Shown here piece by piece: positions 19,496 to 30,390 of a stretch of 64,000 bases of DNA (positions are counted from its first letter, which is position 1; each line of letters starts with the position of its first letter). The notes beneath the pieces were generated by a model, which saw only the letters and a program-made list of their open reading frames with translations, was not told the DNA's origin and searched no databases. Location of the stretch: NCBI GenBank assembly GCA_023439545.1, contig JAEXNT010000041.1, positions 1 to 64,000 on the forward strand. Direction: 5' to 3'. The stretch is from Bacillota bacterium (GTDB lineage Bacteria > Bacillota > Clostridia > Acetivibrionales > DTU013). A program made the translations under genes and the position numbers.

Positions 19496-19721
19496 AATAC
19501 ATCCTCCTTCTTATGAAGCTTCATTTTTATTATGTGAAATATCATTATTAGCATTGCAGAATAGCCGATATATTATACAACGGCATATGCCGGGTTCCGC
19601 CGTGTTTACTTACGTGACAGCGCCGCTCGATGCAATTGTCCGACATAAATTTCAGGTATCTGAATATGTTTTTTTAGTGTATAATGGAGTAGTTTATTAT
19701 TTCGGGTTTCAGGAGCTAACG

Positions 19722-20213
19722 ATGCAGTCAAAGGGCAGCGTACTGATATTTCTTTTAATACTTGTGTTTCCTGTGATAGCGATATTTTCGGATCACCAGA
19801 TCTTTTTCGTTATTATGTCAATCATAATTGCCGCTGTTTCCTGCAGACAGATTTACAGCCTGCTGTCCGGTAAAGGTTTCGCCGGGCGTGAAAACGACGA
19901 AGAGCTTGAAGATGAACTCGAGGATATGATCGATATCGATATACGCCTTTTGGGAACGGGCATGAGCGTAGCGTACAACCTGCTTGTCATGGTGTATTTG
20001 ATATATTGCGCGTTCTTTCTGGATACTGTTTTGCTGAAAGGTATTTCCGCTCTTGCAATTATACTTCAAATTTATTTCATCATAAAGAAGGTAGGCAGTA
20101 AATTTCAGAGTTTTGACAGAAACCGGTACAAACCGCAAATACTAATATCCAGCTTAATTAATCTAGCCGTGATCTTGCTTTCTTCCTTCAATAAAATCTT
20201 ATGGTTTTATTAA
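19722..20213 (+). CDS. Membrane protein of unknown function
   Basis: The 163-residue protein has about five hydrophobic helices in two groups (5-22, 25-42; 80-98, 102-120, 142-160), separated by an acidic loop (ENDEELEDELEDMIDID). The ATG at 19722 has AGGAG 6 nt upstream; the frame extends further 5' but without a start signal. A TATAAT at 19680-19685 precedes it, with no clear -35. The family is not recognised. Confidence 0.65.
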   Translation: MQSKGSVLIFLLILVFPVIAIFSDHQIFFVIMSIIIAAVSCRQIYSLLSGKGFAGRENDEELEDELEDMIDIDIRLLGTGMSVAYNLLVMVYLIYCAFFLDTVLLKGISALAIILQIYFIIKKVGSKFQSFDRNRYKPQILISSLINLAVILLSSFNKILWFY

Positions 20214-20218
20214 GTTAT

Positions 20219-20252
20219 GCAGGAATGTCATAAACATCCTGCAAAATATTTT
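20219..20252 (+). terminator. Intrinsic terminator after the 163-residue membrane protein
   Basis: GCAGGA(A)TGT and ACATCCTGC pair with one bulge around CATAA, followed by AAAATATTTTT. Confidence 0.65.
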
Positions 20253-20260
20253 TAAATCTA

Positions 20261-20289
20261 TTGATTATTCCATTATCCCCTGTTATAAT
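20261..20289 (+). promoter_or_regulatory. Sigma-A promoter of gltBD
   Basis: TTGATT (20261-20266) and a perfect TATAAT (20284-20289) are 17 bp apart. The resulting leader to gltB is about 190 nt, long enough for regulation, but I see no known riboswitch or attenuator in it. Confidence 0.8.
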
Positions 20290-20483
20290 TAAAAACACTA
20301 TAAGGTTTATGGTACTTAAAGAGCCATATTTATATAAAGCGGGCATGCAATGGAGCATGTCGGGTAAAATTGGATTATACTCAACGGTGAGGCATATAGT
20401 TCTTATTATGTGCTTTTTTTATATACTTTTTTGGCGACTGAGGCAGAGTTTTTGTAGCAGCGATTATGGAAAGGGTGTTAAAT

Positions 20484-23400
20484 ATGAAGCAAAGTGATCA
20501 GGGCAATGTACCGGAGGGGCAGAGGCTTTATAGCCCGCAGAACAGGCTGGCATCCAACGGACTGCCCGGAAAGCAGGGTCTTTACGACCCGCAGAATGAA
20601 CATGACGCGTGTGGTATCGGATTCGTGGTAAATATAGACGGAACCAGATCCCACAAGATTATCAGGCAGGCGCTCACCATTCTCGTAAACCTCTCCCACA
20701 GAGGCGGAAGCGGTTCCGAAAACAATACGGGCGACGGCGCGGGAATCCTGATCCAGATCCCTCACAAGTTATTTGAAAGCGAATGTAAAAAATCAGGTAC
20801 CACACTTCCCGAACAGGGCGGTTATGGCATAGGAATGGTATTTCTAAGCAACGATGCCAAAAATCGCAGTGAAATGATCAAAATCATCGATAGAATAATT
20901 GAAGATGAGGGACAGAAGGTACTTGGCTGGAGGGATGTGCCGACAAATCCGGTTTCCCTGGGAAAAACAGCCCTCGCATCCATGCCCTTCATCAAGCAGG
21001 TCATAATAGAGAAAAACCCTGCCATCGAGAACAAGCTCGCTTTTGAACGAAAGCTGTACGTTATTCGCAAACGCATTGAAAAGGCGGCTGTCCAGAAAGA
21101 GCTCTCCTTCTATGCCGCCAGCTTTTCATCGGGAACTATAGTTTACAAGGGTATGCTAACGGCAGATCAGGTGGATGAATTCTATACCGACCTTACAAGC
21201 GAAAATGTCGAAAGTGCAATGGCGCTCGTACATTCGCGTTACAGCACCAACACCTTCCCAAGCTGGGAGAGGGCCCATCCGAACCGTTACATCATACACA
21301 ACGGCGAAATAAACACTCTGCGCGGAAATGTCAATTGGATGGCCGCCCGTGAGGCTACCCTGGAATCCGAAGTGTTCGGTGAAGACCTTAAAAAGATATA
21401 TCCTGTGATCAATCCCGATGGCAGCGACTCGGCAATGTTCGACAACTGCCTGGAATTTCTGACTCTTTCGGGCCGTTCTCTTCCCCACTCCATGATGATG
21501 ATGATACCCGAACCATGGCAGAATCATGAGACCATGAGCGACGAAAAAAAGGCCTTTTACGAATTCCACAGCAGCCTTATGGAACCCTGGGACGGCCCCG
21601 CAGCAATGGCCTTTACCGACGGCGCATTGGTCGGCGCGGTATTGGACAGGAACGGACTGCGCCCCGCACGTTATTATGTCACAAAGGACGGGCAGGTCAT
21701 ACTTGCCTCGGAAGTAGGCGTACTCGACATCCCGCCTGAACGGATACTGAACAAGGAAAGACTGAAACCCGGAAGAATGCTGCTGATCGACACAGTCGAA
21801 GGACGCATCATAAATGATTATGAATTGAAAAATAAAATATCCCAGGAGCATCCTTACCGCAAATGGCTTGATGAATACGTGCTCAAGCTGGAAAGCCTTC
21901 CTGTTTTGTCGCCGTATCCACAGACGAATTACAATACGCTCCTGCAGCGTCAGAAGATCTTCGGTTATACCTTCGAAGAGCTGAGGAAGATCATCGCACC
22001 GATGGCGGCGGACGGACAGGAGGCAATAGGCGCGATGGGCACCGACACTCCGCTCGCTGTGCTGTCCGATAAGCCGCAGCTTCTCTACAACTACTTCAAG
22101 CAGCTGTTCGCTCAGGTGACCAATCCTCCGATAGACGCACTGCGTGAGGAAATCATAACCGCGACGGAAACTTTTATAGGCTCCGAGGGCAATCTGGTGC
22201 AGCCTACGCCTGAGAGCTGCAAACAGATAAAAGTCAAATATCCGGTCATAACCAACGAAGAGCTTGCAAAGCTTCGCGATATAAACAAACCGGGCTTCCG
22301 TTCGTTCAACCTTCCGATGCTCTTTAAGGCAGACAACGGCGAGCAGGGAATGAAGCGTGCTCTTGATGAAATATTCAGCGACGCTTCGAATGCCATAAAG
22401 GAAGGCGCCAATATACTGATACTCTCTGACAGGGGCGTCAGCAGAAAATATGCTGCCATACCTGCATTGCTGGCAGTTTCCGGATTGCATCACCACCTGA
22501 TTCGCGAAGGTACCCGCACCAAAGTCAGTATAATAGTTGAGTCCGGCGAGCCCAGAGAGGTCCATCATTTTGCACTGCTGATAGGATACGGCGCTTCGGC
22601 GATCAACCCTTACCTCGCATATGAGACGATCGACGGAATGGTAAAAGAAGGCATGCTTAAGGAATCACATCTTAAATATGGCTCGAAGAAATATACAAAG
22701 GCTGCAGTGAAAGGTATCGTAAAAACGCTGTCCAAGATGGGTATTTCGACTGTGCAGAGCTATCAGGGAGCACAGATCTTCGAAGCCGTAGGTATAAGCA
22801 AGGAAGTCATAGACAGGTACTTTACAAAGACTGCCTCCCGAATAGACGGCATAGGTCTTGACGTGATAGCGGGCGAAGTATTGATACGCCATAAAAACGC
22901 ATTCGACGAGCGCAACACTGATGAAGTGCTCGAAACAGGTGGGCAGTACCAGTGGAGAAGGGACGGGGAATATCACCTTTACAACCCCGAAACCATTCAC
23001 AAGCTGCAGCTGGCATGCAGAACAAATGATTACAGGACCTTCGGAGAATATTCCAGGCTCCTGGACGAACAGACGCAAAGGCAGTGTACGATACGCGGAC
23101 TGCTTGAATTCAAATACGATCGCTCCTCGGTTCCGATCGAAGAGGTAGAATCCGTAGATTCTATCTGCAAACGCTTCAAGACCGGCGCAATGTCCTACGG
23201 CTCCATTAGCAAGGAGGCTCATGAGGCATTGGCGATAGCGATGAACCGGCTCGGCGGAAAAAGTAATACGGGCGAAGGCGGAGAAGATCCCGAACGTTTC
23301 AAGCCGGACAGTAACGGCGATAGCCGCTGCAGCGCCATTAAACAGGTTGCTTCAGGCCGTTTCGGAGTAACGAGCAATTACCTGGTGAATGCAAAGGAAC

Positions 23401-25133
23401 TTCAGATAAAAATGGCACAGGGCGCAAAACCCGGCGAAGGCGGACAACTGCCGGGCGCAAAGGTATATCCGTGGATCGCGAAGGTAAGACATTCTACAGC
23501 GGGCGTCGGACTTATTTCACCGCCGCCGCATCATGATATTTATTCGATAGAAGATCTGGCGGAGCTTATATATGACCTTAAGAATGCAAACCGCGACGCC
23601 AGGATCAGCGTCAAGCTGGTTTCCGAAGTAGGCGTGGGAACTGTAGCGGCCGGCGTCGCAAAGGGACGCGCCGACGTAGTGCTCATAAGCGGTTACGACG
23701 GAGGCACAGGAGCCTCGCCCAGGAGCAGCATACGTCACGCAGGTCTTCCCTGGGAGCTCGGCCTTGCTGAAACTCACCAGACACTGATGCTCAATGATTT
23801 GAGAAGCAGGATCGTAATAGAGGCCGACGGTAAGCTGATGACCGGACGCGACGTAATTGTCGCAGCGCTTCTTGGCGCCGAGGAATTCGGGTTCGCAACA
23901 GCTCCGCTGGTAACTCTCGGCTGCGTAATGATGAGAGTCTGCAACCTCGATACCTGCCCTGTAGGCGTCGCAACTCAGAATCCGGAGCTGCGCAAAAAAT
24001 TCTGCGGAGATCCGCAGTACGTAGTGAATTTCATGCGCTTTATCGCACAGGAAATGCGCGAATGGATGGCCAAGCTAGGATTCCGTACAATTGACGAAAT
24101 GGTCGGACACAGCGAAGTACTTGAACCTAATAATGCAATTCTCCACTGGAAATCAAGGGGACTGGATCTTTCGACGATACTTTATCAGCCGGATATGCCT
24201 GAGGATTCACCGAGGCATTGCATAAAGAGCCAGGAGCATCTGATCGCGGATACGCTGGATACGCAGGTACTGCTTGAAATATGCAGGCCCGCGCTCCAGA
24301 AAGGTGAAAAGGTTTCAGCCGAACTGCCTATCAGGAATACCGACCGTGTCGTAGGAACGATCCTGGGCAGTGAAATAACTAAAAAATACGGTGAAAAAGG
24401 TCTGCCCGAAGATACTGTAAGCCTGAAGTTTACAGGTTCAGCCGGACAGAGCTTCGGAGCCTTCATACCCAGGGGCCTGTCGCTCACGCTCGAAGGCGAT
24501 GCGAACGATTACCTCGGCAAGGGTCTTTCAGGCGGCAGGATAGTTGTCCATCCTCCTAAAAGATCGGTCTTTGTTCCCGAGGAGAATATAATCACAGGCA
24601 ATGTCTGCCTGTACGGCGCGACGAGCGGCGAAGCCTATATCAGCGGTATGGCCGGGGAGCGTTTCTGTGTCAGGAACAGCGGTGCAACGGCTGTCGTTGA
24701 TGCGGTGGGAGATCACGGCTGTGAATACATGACGGGCGGACGCGTCGTCGTCCTAGGATCGACCGGAAGGAACTTCGCTGCCGGCATGTCGGGCGGCGTC
24801 GCTTATGTACTCGATGAAAAGGGTGTTTTCAATAAAAAATGCAACAAGGAAATGGTTGAGCTGCAGAAGCTCGAAGATAAGGACGAGATCGATAAGGTCG
24901 GAGAATTGATAGAAAAGCATCTCGAATACACCGGCAGCAAGCTTGCCGAAAGAGTATTGCAGAGCTGGGACGAAATGCTGCCCATGTTTGTAAAGGTAAT
25001 GCCGAAGGATTATGAAAAGATGCTGAAGGCTATAAAGAAAATGCAGGATTCGGGGTTGAGCGGAGACGAAGCTCTCCTGGCCGCTTTTGAAGAAAATAAA
25101 GGAAATGTAAGCCTGGCGGAAGACGACGATTGA
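20484..25133 (+). CDS. gltB: Glutamate synthase (NADPH/ferredoxin) large subunit
   Basis: The 1549-residue subunit transfers the glutamine amide to 2-oxoglutarate. The class II glutaminase domain starts at Cys43 ([10 protein letters not shown]), preceded by a propeptide that is normally removed. The central and FMN domains follow, with the synthase motif [11 protein letters not shown] near 930, the 3Fe-4S cysteine cluster in [16 protein letters not shown] near 1155, and the C-terminal GXGXG beta-helix. The ATG at 20484 has GGAAAGGG about 8 nt upstream. The propeptide contains a duplicated LY-x-PQN segment. It is followed by gltD at 45 nt. Confidence 0.97.
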   Translation: MKQSDQGNVPEGQRLYSPQNRLASNGLPGKQGLYDPQNEHDACGIGFVVNIDGTRSHKIIRQALTILVNLSHRGGSGSENNTGDGAGILIQIPHKLFESECKKSGTTLPEQGGYGIGMVFLSNDAKNRSEMIKIIDRIIEDEGQKVLGWRDVPTNPVSLGKTALASMPFIKQVIIEKNPAIENKLAFERKLYVIRKRIEKAAVQKELSFYAASFSSGTIVYKGMLTADQVDEFYTDLTSENVESAMALVHSRYSTNTFPSWERAHPNRYIIHNGEINTLRGNVNWMAAREATLESEVFGEDLKKIYPVINPDGSDSAMFDNCLEFLTLSGRSLPHSMMMMIPEPWQNHETMSDEKKAFYEFHSSLMEPWDGPAAMAFTDGALVGAVLDRNGLRPARYYVTKDGQVILASEVGVLDIPPERILNKERLKPGRMLLIDTVEGRIINDYELKNKISQEHPYRKWLDEYVLKLESLPVLSPYPQTNYNTLLQRQKIFGYTFEELRKIIAPMAADGQEAIGAMGTDTPLAVLSDKPQLLYNYFKQLFAQVTNPPIDALREEIITATETFIGSEGNLVQPTPESCKQIKVKYPVITNEELAKLRDINKPGFRSFNLPMLFKADNGEQGMKRALDEIFSDASNAIKEGANILILSDRGVSRKYAAIPALLAVSGLHHHLIREGTRTKVSIIVESGEPREVHHFALLIGYGASAINPYLAYETIDGMVKEGMLKESHLKYGSKKYTKAAVKGIVKTLSKMGISTVQSYQGAQIFEAVGISKEVIDRYFTKTASRIDGIGLDVIAGEVLIRHKNAFDERNTDEVLETGGQYQWRRDGEYHLYNPETIHKLQLACRTNDYRTFGEYSRLLDEQTQRQCTIRGLLEFKYDRSSVPIEEVESVDSICKRFKTGAMSYGSISKEAHEALAIAMNRLGGKSNTGEGGEDPERFKPDSNGDSRCSAIKQVASGRFGVTSNYLVNAKELQIKMAQGAKPGEGGQLPGAKVYPWIAKVRHSTAGVGLISPPPHHDIYSIEDLAELIYDLKNANRDARISVKLVSEVGVGTVAAGVAKGRADVVLISGYDGGTGASPRSSIRHAGLPWELGLAETHQTLMLNDLRSRIVIEADGKLMTGRDVIVAALLGAEEFGFATAPLVTLGCVMMRVCNLDTCPVGVATQNPELRKKFCGDPQYVVNFMRFIAQEMREWMAKLGFRTIDEMVGHSEVLEPNNAILHWKSRGLDLSTILYQPDMPEDSPRHCIKSQEHLIADTLDTQVLLEICRPALQKGEKVSAELPIRNTDRVVGTILGSEITKKYGEKGLPEDTVSLKFTGSAGQSFGAFIPRGLSLTLEGDANDYLGKGLSGGRIVVHPPKRSVFVPEENIITGNVCLYGATSGEAYISGMAGERFCVRNSGATAVVDAVGDHGCEYMTGGRVVVLGSTGRNFAAGMSGGVAYVLDEKGVFNKKCNKEMVELQKLEDKDEIDKVGELIEKHLEYTGSKLAERVLQSWDEMLPMFVKVMPKDYEKMLKAIKKMQDSGLSGDEALLAAFEENKGNVSLAEDDD

Positions 25134-25178
25134 TTTTGGTTGCTTCTGAAACGAGGCAAGCTGTAAGGAGGCAGTGTT

Positions 25179-26663
25179 ATGGGAAAATCTACCGGATTTA
25201 TGGAATATAAGAGGATTGTTCCGGCCGATCGCGAACCGTTGGAAAGGATCAAGGACTGGGAGGAATTCCATCTTTATCTCCCTGAAAAGGAGCAGCGCAT
25301 GCAGGGTGCGCGCTGTATGGACTGCGGGACTCCGTTCTGCCATATGGGCCTCATGATAAACGGGCTGGCATCGGGCTGTCCGCTGAACAATCTCATACCC
25401 GAATGGAACGACCTGATGTACAAGGGCAACTGGCACGAAGCCGTTAAGAGGCTGCTCAGAACGAACAACTTCCCCGAGTTTACCGGAAGGGTCTGCCCGG
25501 CATTATGCGAGGGGTCCTGTACGGTCGGCTTGAACGACCCGCAGGTTACTGTCAAAAACAACGAATGCTCCATCATAGAAAAAGCTTTCAAGGAAGGCTG
25601 GATAAAGCCGGAGCTTCCGGAGATACGAACGGGCAAAAGAGTGGCTGTTGTCGGCTCCGGCCCTTCGGGACTGGCCTGTGCGGACCAGCTGAACAAGGCC
25701 GGCCATCTGGTGACGGTCTTTGAACGCAATGACAGGATAGGCGGCTTGCTGATGTATGGCATACCGAATATGAAGCTCGATAAAAAAATAGTTGAGCGCA
25801 GAGTCAAGCTGCTTTCAGAAGAAGGGATCGAGTTCAGAACCGGCGTTGAAGTCGGAAAGGACATAGCATCCGAGAAGCTGCTTGAGGAATACGACGCCGT
25901 CGTATTCTGCTGCGGCGCTACAAAACCGAGGGATCTTCCTATCGAGGGGAGAAACCTGAAGGGCATCTACTTCGCTGTGGATTTCCTTAAGGCAAACACC
26001 AAAAGCCTGTTGGATTCGAAGCATGCAGACGGAAATTATGTAGACGCCAGGGATAAGGACGTAATAATAATTGGCGGCGGAGATACCGGCACGGATTGCG
26101 TGGGAACCTCGATTCGCCACGGCTGCAGGAGCGTTATGCAGCTTGAAATCATGCCGCAGCCCCCGGTGGAAAGGAAGCCCGACAATCCATGGCCTCAGTG
26201 GCCGAAGATCCTCAAGACGGATTACGGCCAGGAAGAAGCGGCCGCACTGTTCGGCAGCGATCCGAGGCATTATTGCATAACGGCAAAGAAGTTTGTAGGG
26301 GATGAAAACGGAAACTTGAAGGAAGTCCATACGGTTGAGGTGGATTGGCAGAAGGATGCGTCGGGGCGTTTTATCCCCGTAGATATCCCGGGAACCGAAA
26401 AGATTTTCCCGGCACAGCTCGTACTGCTGGCAATGGGCTTCCTCGGACCTGAGGAAACAGCTTTCAAAGCCTTGAATGTCGAGCAGGACAGCCGCTCGAA
26501 TGTAAAAGCCGAATATGGAAGTTTCTCTACCAATATAAAGGGTGTATTTGCTGCCGGAGACATGCGCCGCGGACAGAGTCTGGTCGTATGGGCCATAAAC
26601 GAAGGCAGAGGCGCTGCGCGCGAGTGCGACAAATATCTGATGGGCAGCTCTATGCTGCCGTAA
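25179..26663 (+). CDS. gltD: Glutamate synthase small subunit
   Basis: The 494-residue iron-sulfur flavoprotein passes electrons from NAD(P)H to GltB. Two cysteine groups near residues 47-110 (CMDCGTPFC and CPALCEGSC) bind 4Fe-4S clusters. The FAD-binding motif [17 protein letters not shown] is near 150 and the NAD(P)H-binding motif [16 protein letters not shown] near 290, with a C-terminal [16 protein letters not shown]. Length is typical. AAGGAGG lies 7 nt before the ATG; a terminator follows the gene. Confidence 0.97.
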   Translation: MGKSTGFMEYKRIVPADREPLERIKDWEEFHLYLPEKEQRMQGARCMDCGTPFCHMGLMINGLASGCPLNNLIPEWNDLMYKGNWHEAVKRLLRTNNFPEFTGRVCPALCEGSCTVGLNDPQVTVKNNECSIIEKAFKEGWIKPELPEIRTGKRVAVVGSGPSGLACADQLNKAGHLVTVFERNDRIGGLLMYGIPNMKLDKKIVERRVKLLSEEGIEFRTGVEVGKDIASEKLLEEYDAVVFCCGATKPRDLPIEGRNLKGIYFAVDFLKANTKSLLDSKHADGNYVDARDKDVIIIGGGDTGTDCVGTSIRHGCRSVMQLEIMPQPPVERKPDNPWPQWPKILKTDYGQEEAAALFGSDPRHYCITAKKFVGDENGNLKEVHTVEVDWQKDASGRFIPVDIPGTEKIFPAQLVLLAMGFLGPEETAFKALNVEQDSRSNVKAEYGSFSTNIKGVFAAGDMRRGQSLVVWAINEGRGAARECDKYLMGSSMLP

Positions 26664-26710
26664 TCCTCTTAAAACTGCCATAGCACCTTCCATAATATCT
26701 CTATGGAAAA

Positions 26711-26744
26711 GCATCAGCAAGCAATATCGCTGATGCTTTTTTTA
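26711..26744 (+). terminator. Intrinsic terminator of gltBD
   Basis: GCATCAGC and GCTGATGC pair perfectly around a 10-nt loop, followed by TTTTTTT on the plus strand. Confidence 0.9.
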
Positions 26745-26787
26745 CACTGGCTGCAGGGTCAGTTGGGAAAGCCTGCCGATAAAGCTG

Positions 26788-27849
26788 CTAATACAGCGTA
26801 ATACTGCCGCTGTCGGTATAGACGTCCATCGATACGCCGCCTCCGGCAACATCGCCATAAACCTCGCCTGTGGGCGATCTCTTCAATGTTCCGGGAGACG
26901 GGTTCATTTTATTGCGCACTTTGCCGCCGGTCGATCTGGCGATCAGTGAATAGCCTTTATTCTCAGGCATTTTAAGTCGTATGTCTGCATCCGAGGATTT
27001 TACGGAAAGCTTTCCGGCGCTGTCCAGGCCTGTCAGCTCCGCTTTTATTCTGCCTGTCGACGCGTAAAGGTCCGATCCGCTGCCTATCCCGGTATTCCTG
27101 ACTGTCAGCCGCCCTGAGGACAAATCGCATTTAAGGACGCCTTCGGAGTTCTCAATAGTAGCGTCACCCGATACCGACGTAAGATCTACCGGGCCTTTAA
27201 CCGCCTTAAGGTTGATATTTCCGCGTTTACATTCATAGCTGCCGCTGCCCGAGAAGTCCTGCATATCTATATTTCCTTTGTCGACCGATACTTTTATACT
27301 GTCCGAGCTGCTTTCGGAAACAGTAATCTGCCCGTTCACCGTCGAAAGCTCGGCGGACCTCAGCCCATCCAAACCGGATATGTCGACTGTGCCGTTATTA
27401 AGCGAGATATTCAGCATGTTTATTGCCTCAGGTATAATTAACTCTATGTCGTCTGCCATGCCATACAGTGGTTTTATCTCCTTACTCTGCCTTTGGTCCA
27501 CATTGACGCTGTATGCGACGCTCTCAACCTTGCTTTTGCTCATATCCAGCAGCTCGCCGAGGCGCTCCTTCGACGCAGGCCCCTTGATACGCAGGGTCTC
27601 CCTGATAAGAAGCTTGTCTCCGTTTCCGCGCGTGACCCGGATATTTCCGTTATCGATACTGACTCGCAGCCGTATCTGTGTATCCAATTCAACTTCCTTA
27701 TCCTCGCTTCTCTCAACGGTCAGACCTATTACAGGCCTTCCGGCCGTGACCGCGTTCCAGTTTTCGCCTGCGGACAAACAGCCGGCAAGCCAGATTATAG
27801 TGAATAACAGCAATGCTATCGATGAAAATCCCTTTGCCAACCTGATCAA
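26788..27849 (-). CDS. DUF4097 beta-repeat lipoprotein
   Basis: The 353-residue protein starts with a lipoprotein signal peptide (hydrophobic stretch ending in the lipobox LAGC) and continues as a beta-strand repeat of the DUF4097 putative-adhesin type, with recurrent patterns such as GNIDMQDFSGSGSYECKRGNINLKAVKGPVDL. It should be anchored outside the membrane. The start is uncertain: the TTG at 27849 has GAAGGGA about 10 nt upstream and begins 4 nt after the preceding stop; another TTG at 27870 would overlap the upstream gene. Translational coupling to the DUF4173 gene is likely. Confidence 0.82.
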   Translation of the reverse strand: MIRLAKGFSSIALLLFTIIWLAGCLSAGENWNAVTAGRPVIGLTVERSEDKEVELDTQIRLRVSIDNGNIRVTRGNGDKLLIRETLRIKGPASKERLGELLDMSKSKVESVAYSVNVDQRQSKEIKPLYGMADDIELIIPEAINMLNISLNNGTVDISGLDGLRSAELSTVNGQITVSESSSDSIKVSVDKGNIDMQDFSGSGSYECKRGNINLKAVKGPVDLTSVSGDATIENSEGVLKCDLSSGRLTVRNTGIGSGSDLYASTGRIKAELTGLDSAGKLSVKSSDADIRLKMPENKGYSLIARSTGGKVRNKMNPSPGTLKRSPTGEVYGDVAGGGVSMDVYTDSGSITLY

Positions 27850-27853
27850 TGCC

Positions 27854-29530
27854 CTACCATCCCTTCTCAAGGTCTCTTTGCGCCAGATAATTAGTCAGAT
27901 TGAAGGACTGCCAGTTTTTATTCATCCTCAAAAGCGCATCCTTTCTCTGCTTCAGCATTTCGACGGCTTCTGTCGAGATGTTCGGATCCTTATCCTTCGC
28001 CAGTTTCTTCAGATCATCGACTACGACGCTCGAAAGGGTTCGGAAATAGCCGATATCTATCTCTTTAGTAGTATAGTATCTCTCGACGTTGTTCTTTGCA
28101 ATCATTTCATCAACATTTATATAGTTGACTAACGTGAACGCTATCACTACAGCGACTATATAAGGCTTCAGGAGCGGCAGCCTGTCGATCCATACCCTGG
28201 CTAGCGTGATAACGAAGAGCACAAGCAGGAAGACCATGAAAGCATGGGTCATTATGCGTAGGAAAGTAAAGCCGTAAGCCTGTTCGTACAAAGACATCCT
28301 GTAATGCGCCGATATTAGCATTACAATTGTACAGCCGATCATTATGCTGTTCAATGCCCTGAAAGCCAGATTCAAACCTGCCGCGCCCTTTTTGGTGTAT
28401 GTGAGCGTAACTGCCAGTAGGGCTATATTGAGCAGGGAAACAAGAATCAGTTCAAAAAACCCGCTTCTAGCATATTCCGCAAAGGTGAACCCGTCCGGAA
28501 GCCCGAACCTGCCGAATAAGTAAGCAAACTGGATGACTACGAATATTACGTACAAAATATCAACAGTAACCGTAACAGTAATTATTATGACAGGATCCCA
28601 GACCTTTTTCTGTTCGGACGTTTTGAAAACGATACCGTTCATTGTATTATCGACCGGGCGCTCTTTATGGCCAAGACTCCAGAGATAGCTGAAGGAGAGG
28701 AAGAAAATAACGAGTGCGACTATCGTTCTTCCTATTATCTCACCAGCGTCAACATTTATAAACAGATTAGGCAGCTTATCCACAAGCTTCCCGAATACCA
28801 TGTCTGCTGAAGAAAGAAGCGGGAGCAGAATCAATACAAGCGGTACGGATATTGCCAGGCCGATCAGTACCCTGGTTCCCGCAGATCTACTGCCATTACC
28901 CCCTGATTTGCTTTTAAACAGCGAGACGAGCAGCCTGAACGGCTTGAAAATATGCAGCAGGCACCTGGCGATCATGCCGAATACGATGTCGACGATTATG
29001 CCCGGGCTGTGCCATTTATACGTGTTTACCCCCGTTATCAACAGTGTCTGCAGAAGTATTAATATGGGCAATGCGAGAATATCAAGCACCATAAGCGCCT
29101 CATTACCGAAGAGCGCATATGTAAGCGATATCAGGAAAACCGGGATACTGAGGAACCACCCGAATTTTGCTTCCTTTGTAAGCACAGGGCGCGTATAGGC
29201 AAATAGTAGTGAATAAAAGCCGATCACAAAAAGCGGTACCGATATGCCGGGATATTTGTCGTAAAACAGCCAGACAAAAAACATTCCGAACAGTAAAGCG
29301 CCGGCTGCCATAAGTTTGTCGGACCTTTGGAAAATCAATTTATCGGACTTTCCGTCCATAACTTTCTTGTCCTCCATTTTCTCACCGGTACCCGGTTCCT
29401 TCGGTTCATTTATTCCCTTGGCTTCCTTGGTTTCCCTCGGTTCATTTGTTTCACTTGTTTCACTTGTTTCCTTGGGTTCCTTAGGTTCCTTGGATTTCTT
29501 CATTTCATTCATTTCATTCATTTCGTCCAT
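27854..29530 (-). CDS. DUF4173 polytopic membrane protein with repetitive acidic-basic N-terminus
   Basis: The 558-residue protein begins with about 70 low-complexity residues (repeats of MNE, KEPKE and TSETSE types) and then about 12 membrane helices. The C-terminal part holds DUF4173 hallmarks: a YEQAYGFTFLR segment followed by NYINVDEMIAKNNVERY. The family is often placed next to XRE regulators and DUF4097 proteins; function is unknown, probably envelope stress or signalling. The ATG at 29530 follows GAGGGTGG by 5 nt, immediately after the XRE gene, so these genes form one operon. Confidence 0.82.
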   Translation of the reverse strand: MDEMNEMNEMKKSKEPKEPKETSETSETNEPRETKEAKGINEPKEPGTGEKMEDKKVMDGKSDKLIFQRSDKLMAAGALLFGMFFVWLFYDKYPGISVPLFVIGFYSLLFAYTRPVLTKEAKFGWFLSIPVFLISLTYALFGNEALMVLDILALPILILLQTLLITGVNTYKWHSPGIIVDIVFGMIARCLLHIFKPFRLLVSLFKSKSGGNGSRSAGTRVLIGLAISVPLVLILLPLLSSADMVFGKLVDKLPNLFINVDAGEIIGRTIVALVIFFLSFSYLWSLGHKERPVDNTMNGIVFKTSEQKKVWDPVIIITVTVTVDILYVIFVVIQFAYLFGRFGLPDGFTFAEYARSGFFELILVSLLNIALLAVTLTYTKKGAAGLNLAFRALNSIMIGCTIVMLISAHYRMSLYEQAYGFTFLRIMTHAFMVFLLVLFVITLARVWIDRLPLLKPYIVAVVIAFTLVNYINVDEMIAKNNVERYYTTKEIDIGYFRTLSSVVVDDLKKLAKDKDPNISTEAVEMLKQRKDALLRMNKNWQSFNLTNYLAQRDLEKGW

Positions 29531-29532
29531 TT
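29400..29532. repeat. Short in-frame tandem repeats in the DUF4173 gene
   Basis: Within the 5' coding region, the units ATTTCATTC, TTTCACTTG and GGTTCCTTA/GGTTCCTTGG recur in tandem. They encode the MNE, SET and EPK repeats. Unit lengths of 6-9 bp keep the frame, so copy-number change would lengthen or shorten the tail without a frameshift. Confidence 0.75.
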
Positions 29533-29546
29533 GATCCACCCTCATT

Positions 29547-29798
29547 TCAATCTTTATCGGTATATTCGCCGTCTCCGTCATCGGCAGGGTCTTTACCGGG
29601 CACGTACTCGAGTATGTCGCCGGGCTGGCAGCCCAACGCCGCGCACAGCGCTTCAAGCGTGGAAAAACGTATCGCCCTTGCCTTGTTATTTTTAAGTATG
29701 GAAAGATTAGCCATGGTTATATCAACTTTTCCGGCCAGCTCTGTAAGTCCTATCTTCCGTTTCGCCATCATTACATCCAGATTGATCCTTATTCCCAT
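29547..29798 (-). CDS. XRE-family regulator (YozG-like)
   Basis: The 83-residue protein is almost entirely a Cro/C1-type helix-turn-helix of the HTH_26 group (MMAKRKIGLTELAGKVDITMANLSILKNNKARAIRFSTLEALCAALGCQPGDILEY), followed by an acidic tail. This small regulator is commonly paired with a DUF2975 membrane protein, as here with a 13-nt gap. It likely controls its own operon through the TTATCAAT boxes upstream of the DUF2975 gene; this is inference. Confidence 0.88.
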   Translation of the reverse strand: MGIRINLDVMMAKRKIGLTELAGKVDITMANLSILKNNKARAIRFSTLEALCAALGCQPGDILEYVPGKDPADDGDGEYTDKD

Positions 29799-29811
29799 AT
29801 GTCCTCCCGCC

Positions 29812-30273
29812 TCATATCGTAAGATCGTTTTCTTCCTTGACTATAACGGCCTGCCTGAAAACCTCCGCTATAATGAGCAGGAAAAAGCCCCCGATGATGA
29901 ATACCATCATTAAAATGATCGTTAAAAAAGAATTGAAGAAAAATATCTTTACAAGATAGAGAAAGGCTACGACAAAGCAGCAGACCGATATGAGCTTGAA
30001 GCTTTTTACGTTGTCCATGCGGAAAGGGTCCATGCGGTTGAGTGTCTTGAATATTTTCCTGAGTTCGTTTACGATAATCAGCGCCAGAATACCCGTAACA
30101 TAAAGAAAAGGCAGCAGAAACGCGTACAATTCGCTTGTACTGCCTGCCAGCCAATCCATATACAACTGCAATATCAGCGGGAGCCCTAGAACGATAGCTA
30201 TACCCCCGAAAAATATGAGATCTATAAAGCGTTTGACTATTCCCGATAAGCCATTTTCACCAAGGATCTTCAT
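29812..30273 (-). CDS. DUF2975 membrane protein
   Basis: The 153-residue protein has four predicted membrane helices (about 15-32, 44-66, 88-108 and 115-138) with the DUF2975-typical LRKIFKTLNRMDPFRMDNVKSFK stretch between helices 2 and 3. The ATG at 30273 has GGAGGGTGG about 8 nt upstream and is preferred over the frame's more distal start. It heads the operon DUF2975-XRE-DUF4173-DUF4097. The biochemical role is unknown. Confidence 0.8.
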   Translation of the reverse strand: MKILGENGLSGIVKRFIDLIFFGGIAIVLGLPLILQLYMDWLAGSTSELYAFLLPFLYVTGILALIIVNELRKIFKTLNRMDPFRMDNVKSFKLISVCCFVVAFLYLVKIFFFNSFLTIILMMVFIIGGFFLLIIAEVFRQAVIVKEENDLTI

Positions 30274-30315
30274 AGAGTTACCACCCTCCAAGTAATAGAT
30301 AACATTTACAAGGAG

Positions 30316-30390
30316 AGTATACTCTATTAGTTATCAATAGTCAATATAATTTTATCGTTTATCAATAAATTTATATTGATAATTGATATT
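30316..30390 (-). promoter_or_regulatory. Promoter with TTATCAAT operator cluster
   Basis: On the minus strand TTGACT (30339-30344) and TATACT (30316-30321) are 17 bp apart. Around and upstream lie several copies of TTATCAAT or its complement (30331-30338, 30359-30366, 30375-30382, and a partial copy near 30383), two of them forming an inverted repeat. These are candidate binding sites for the adjacent XRE regulator. Confidence 0.65.

Noticed and set aside
20290..20483. Riboswitch in the gltB leader
   Set aside because: Only weak pairings are visible and no known glutamine, T-box or other riboswitch core could be recognised.
21156..22568. Minus-strand frame of 470 residues inside gltB
   Set aside because: Composition is that of an antisense shadow and gltB is a well-conserved gene covering the region.
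24753..26720. Several long minus-strand frames opposite the end of gltB and gltD
   Set aside because: All overlap highly conserved coding sequence on the other strand and show no domains.
29385..29532. Possible CRISPR array
   Set aside because: Repeat units are 6-9 bp, contiguous and coding; there are no spacers and no cas genes. No other CRISPR-like array was seen in the window.
29316..29695. Plus-strand frames rich in Ser/Phe repeats
   Set aside because: They arise from the tandem repeats of the DUF4173 gene read on the wrong strand.
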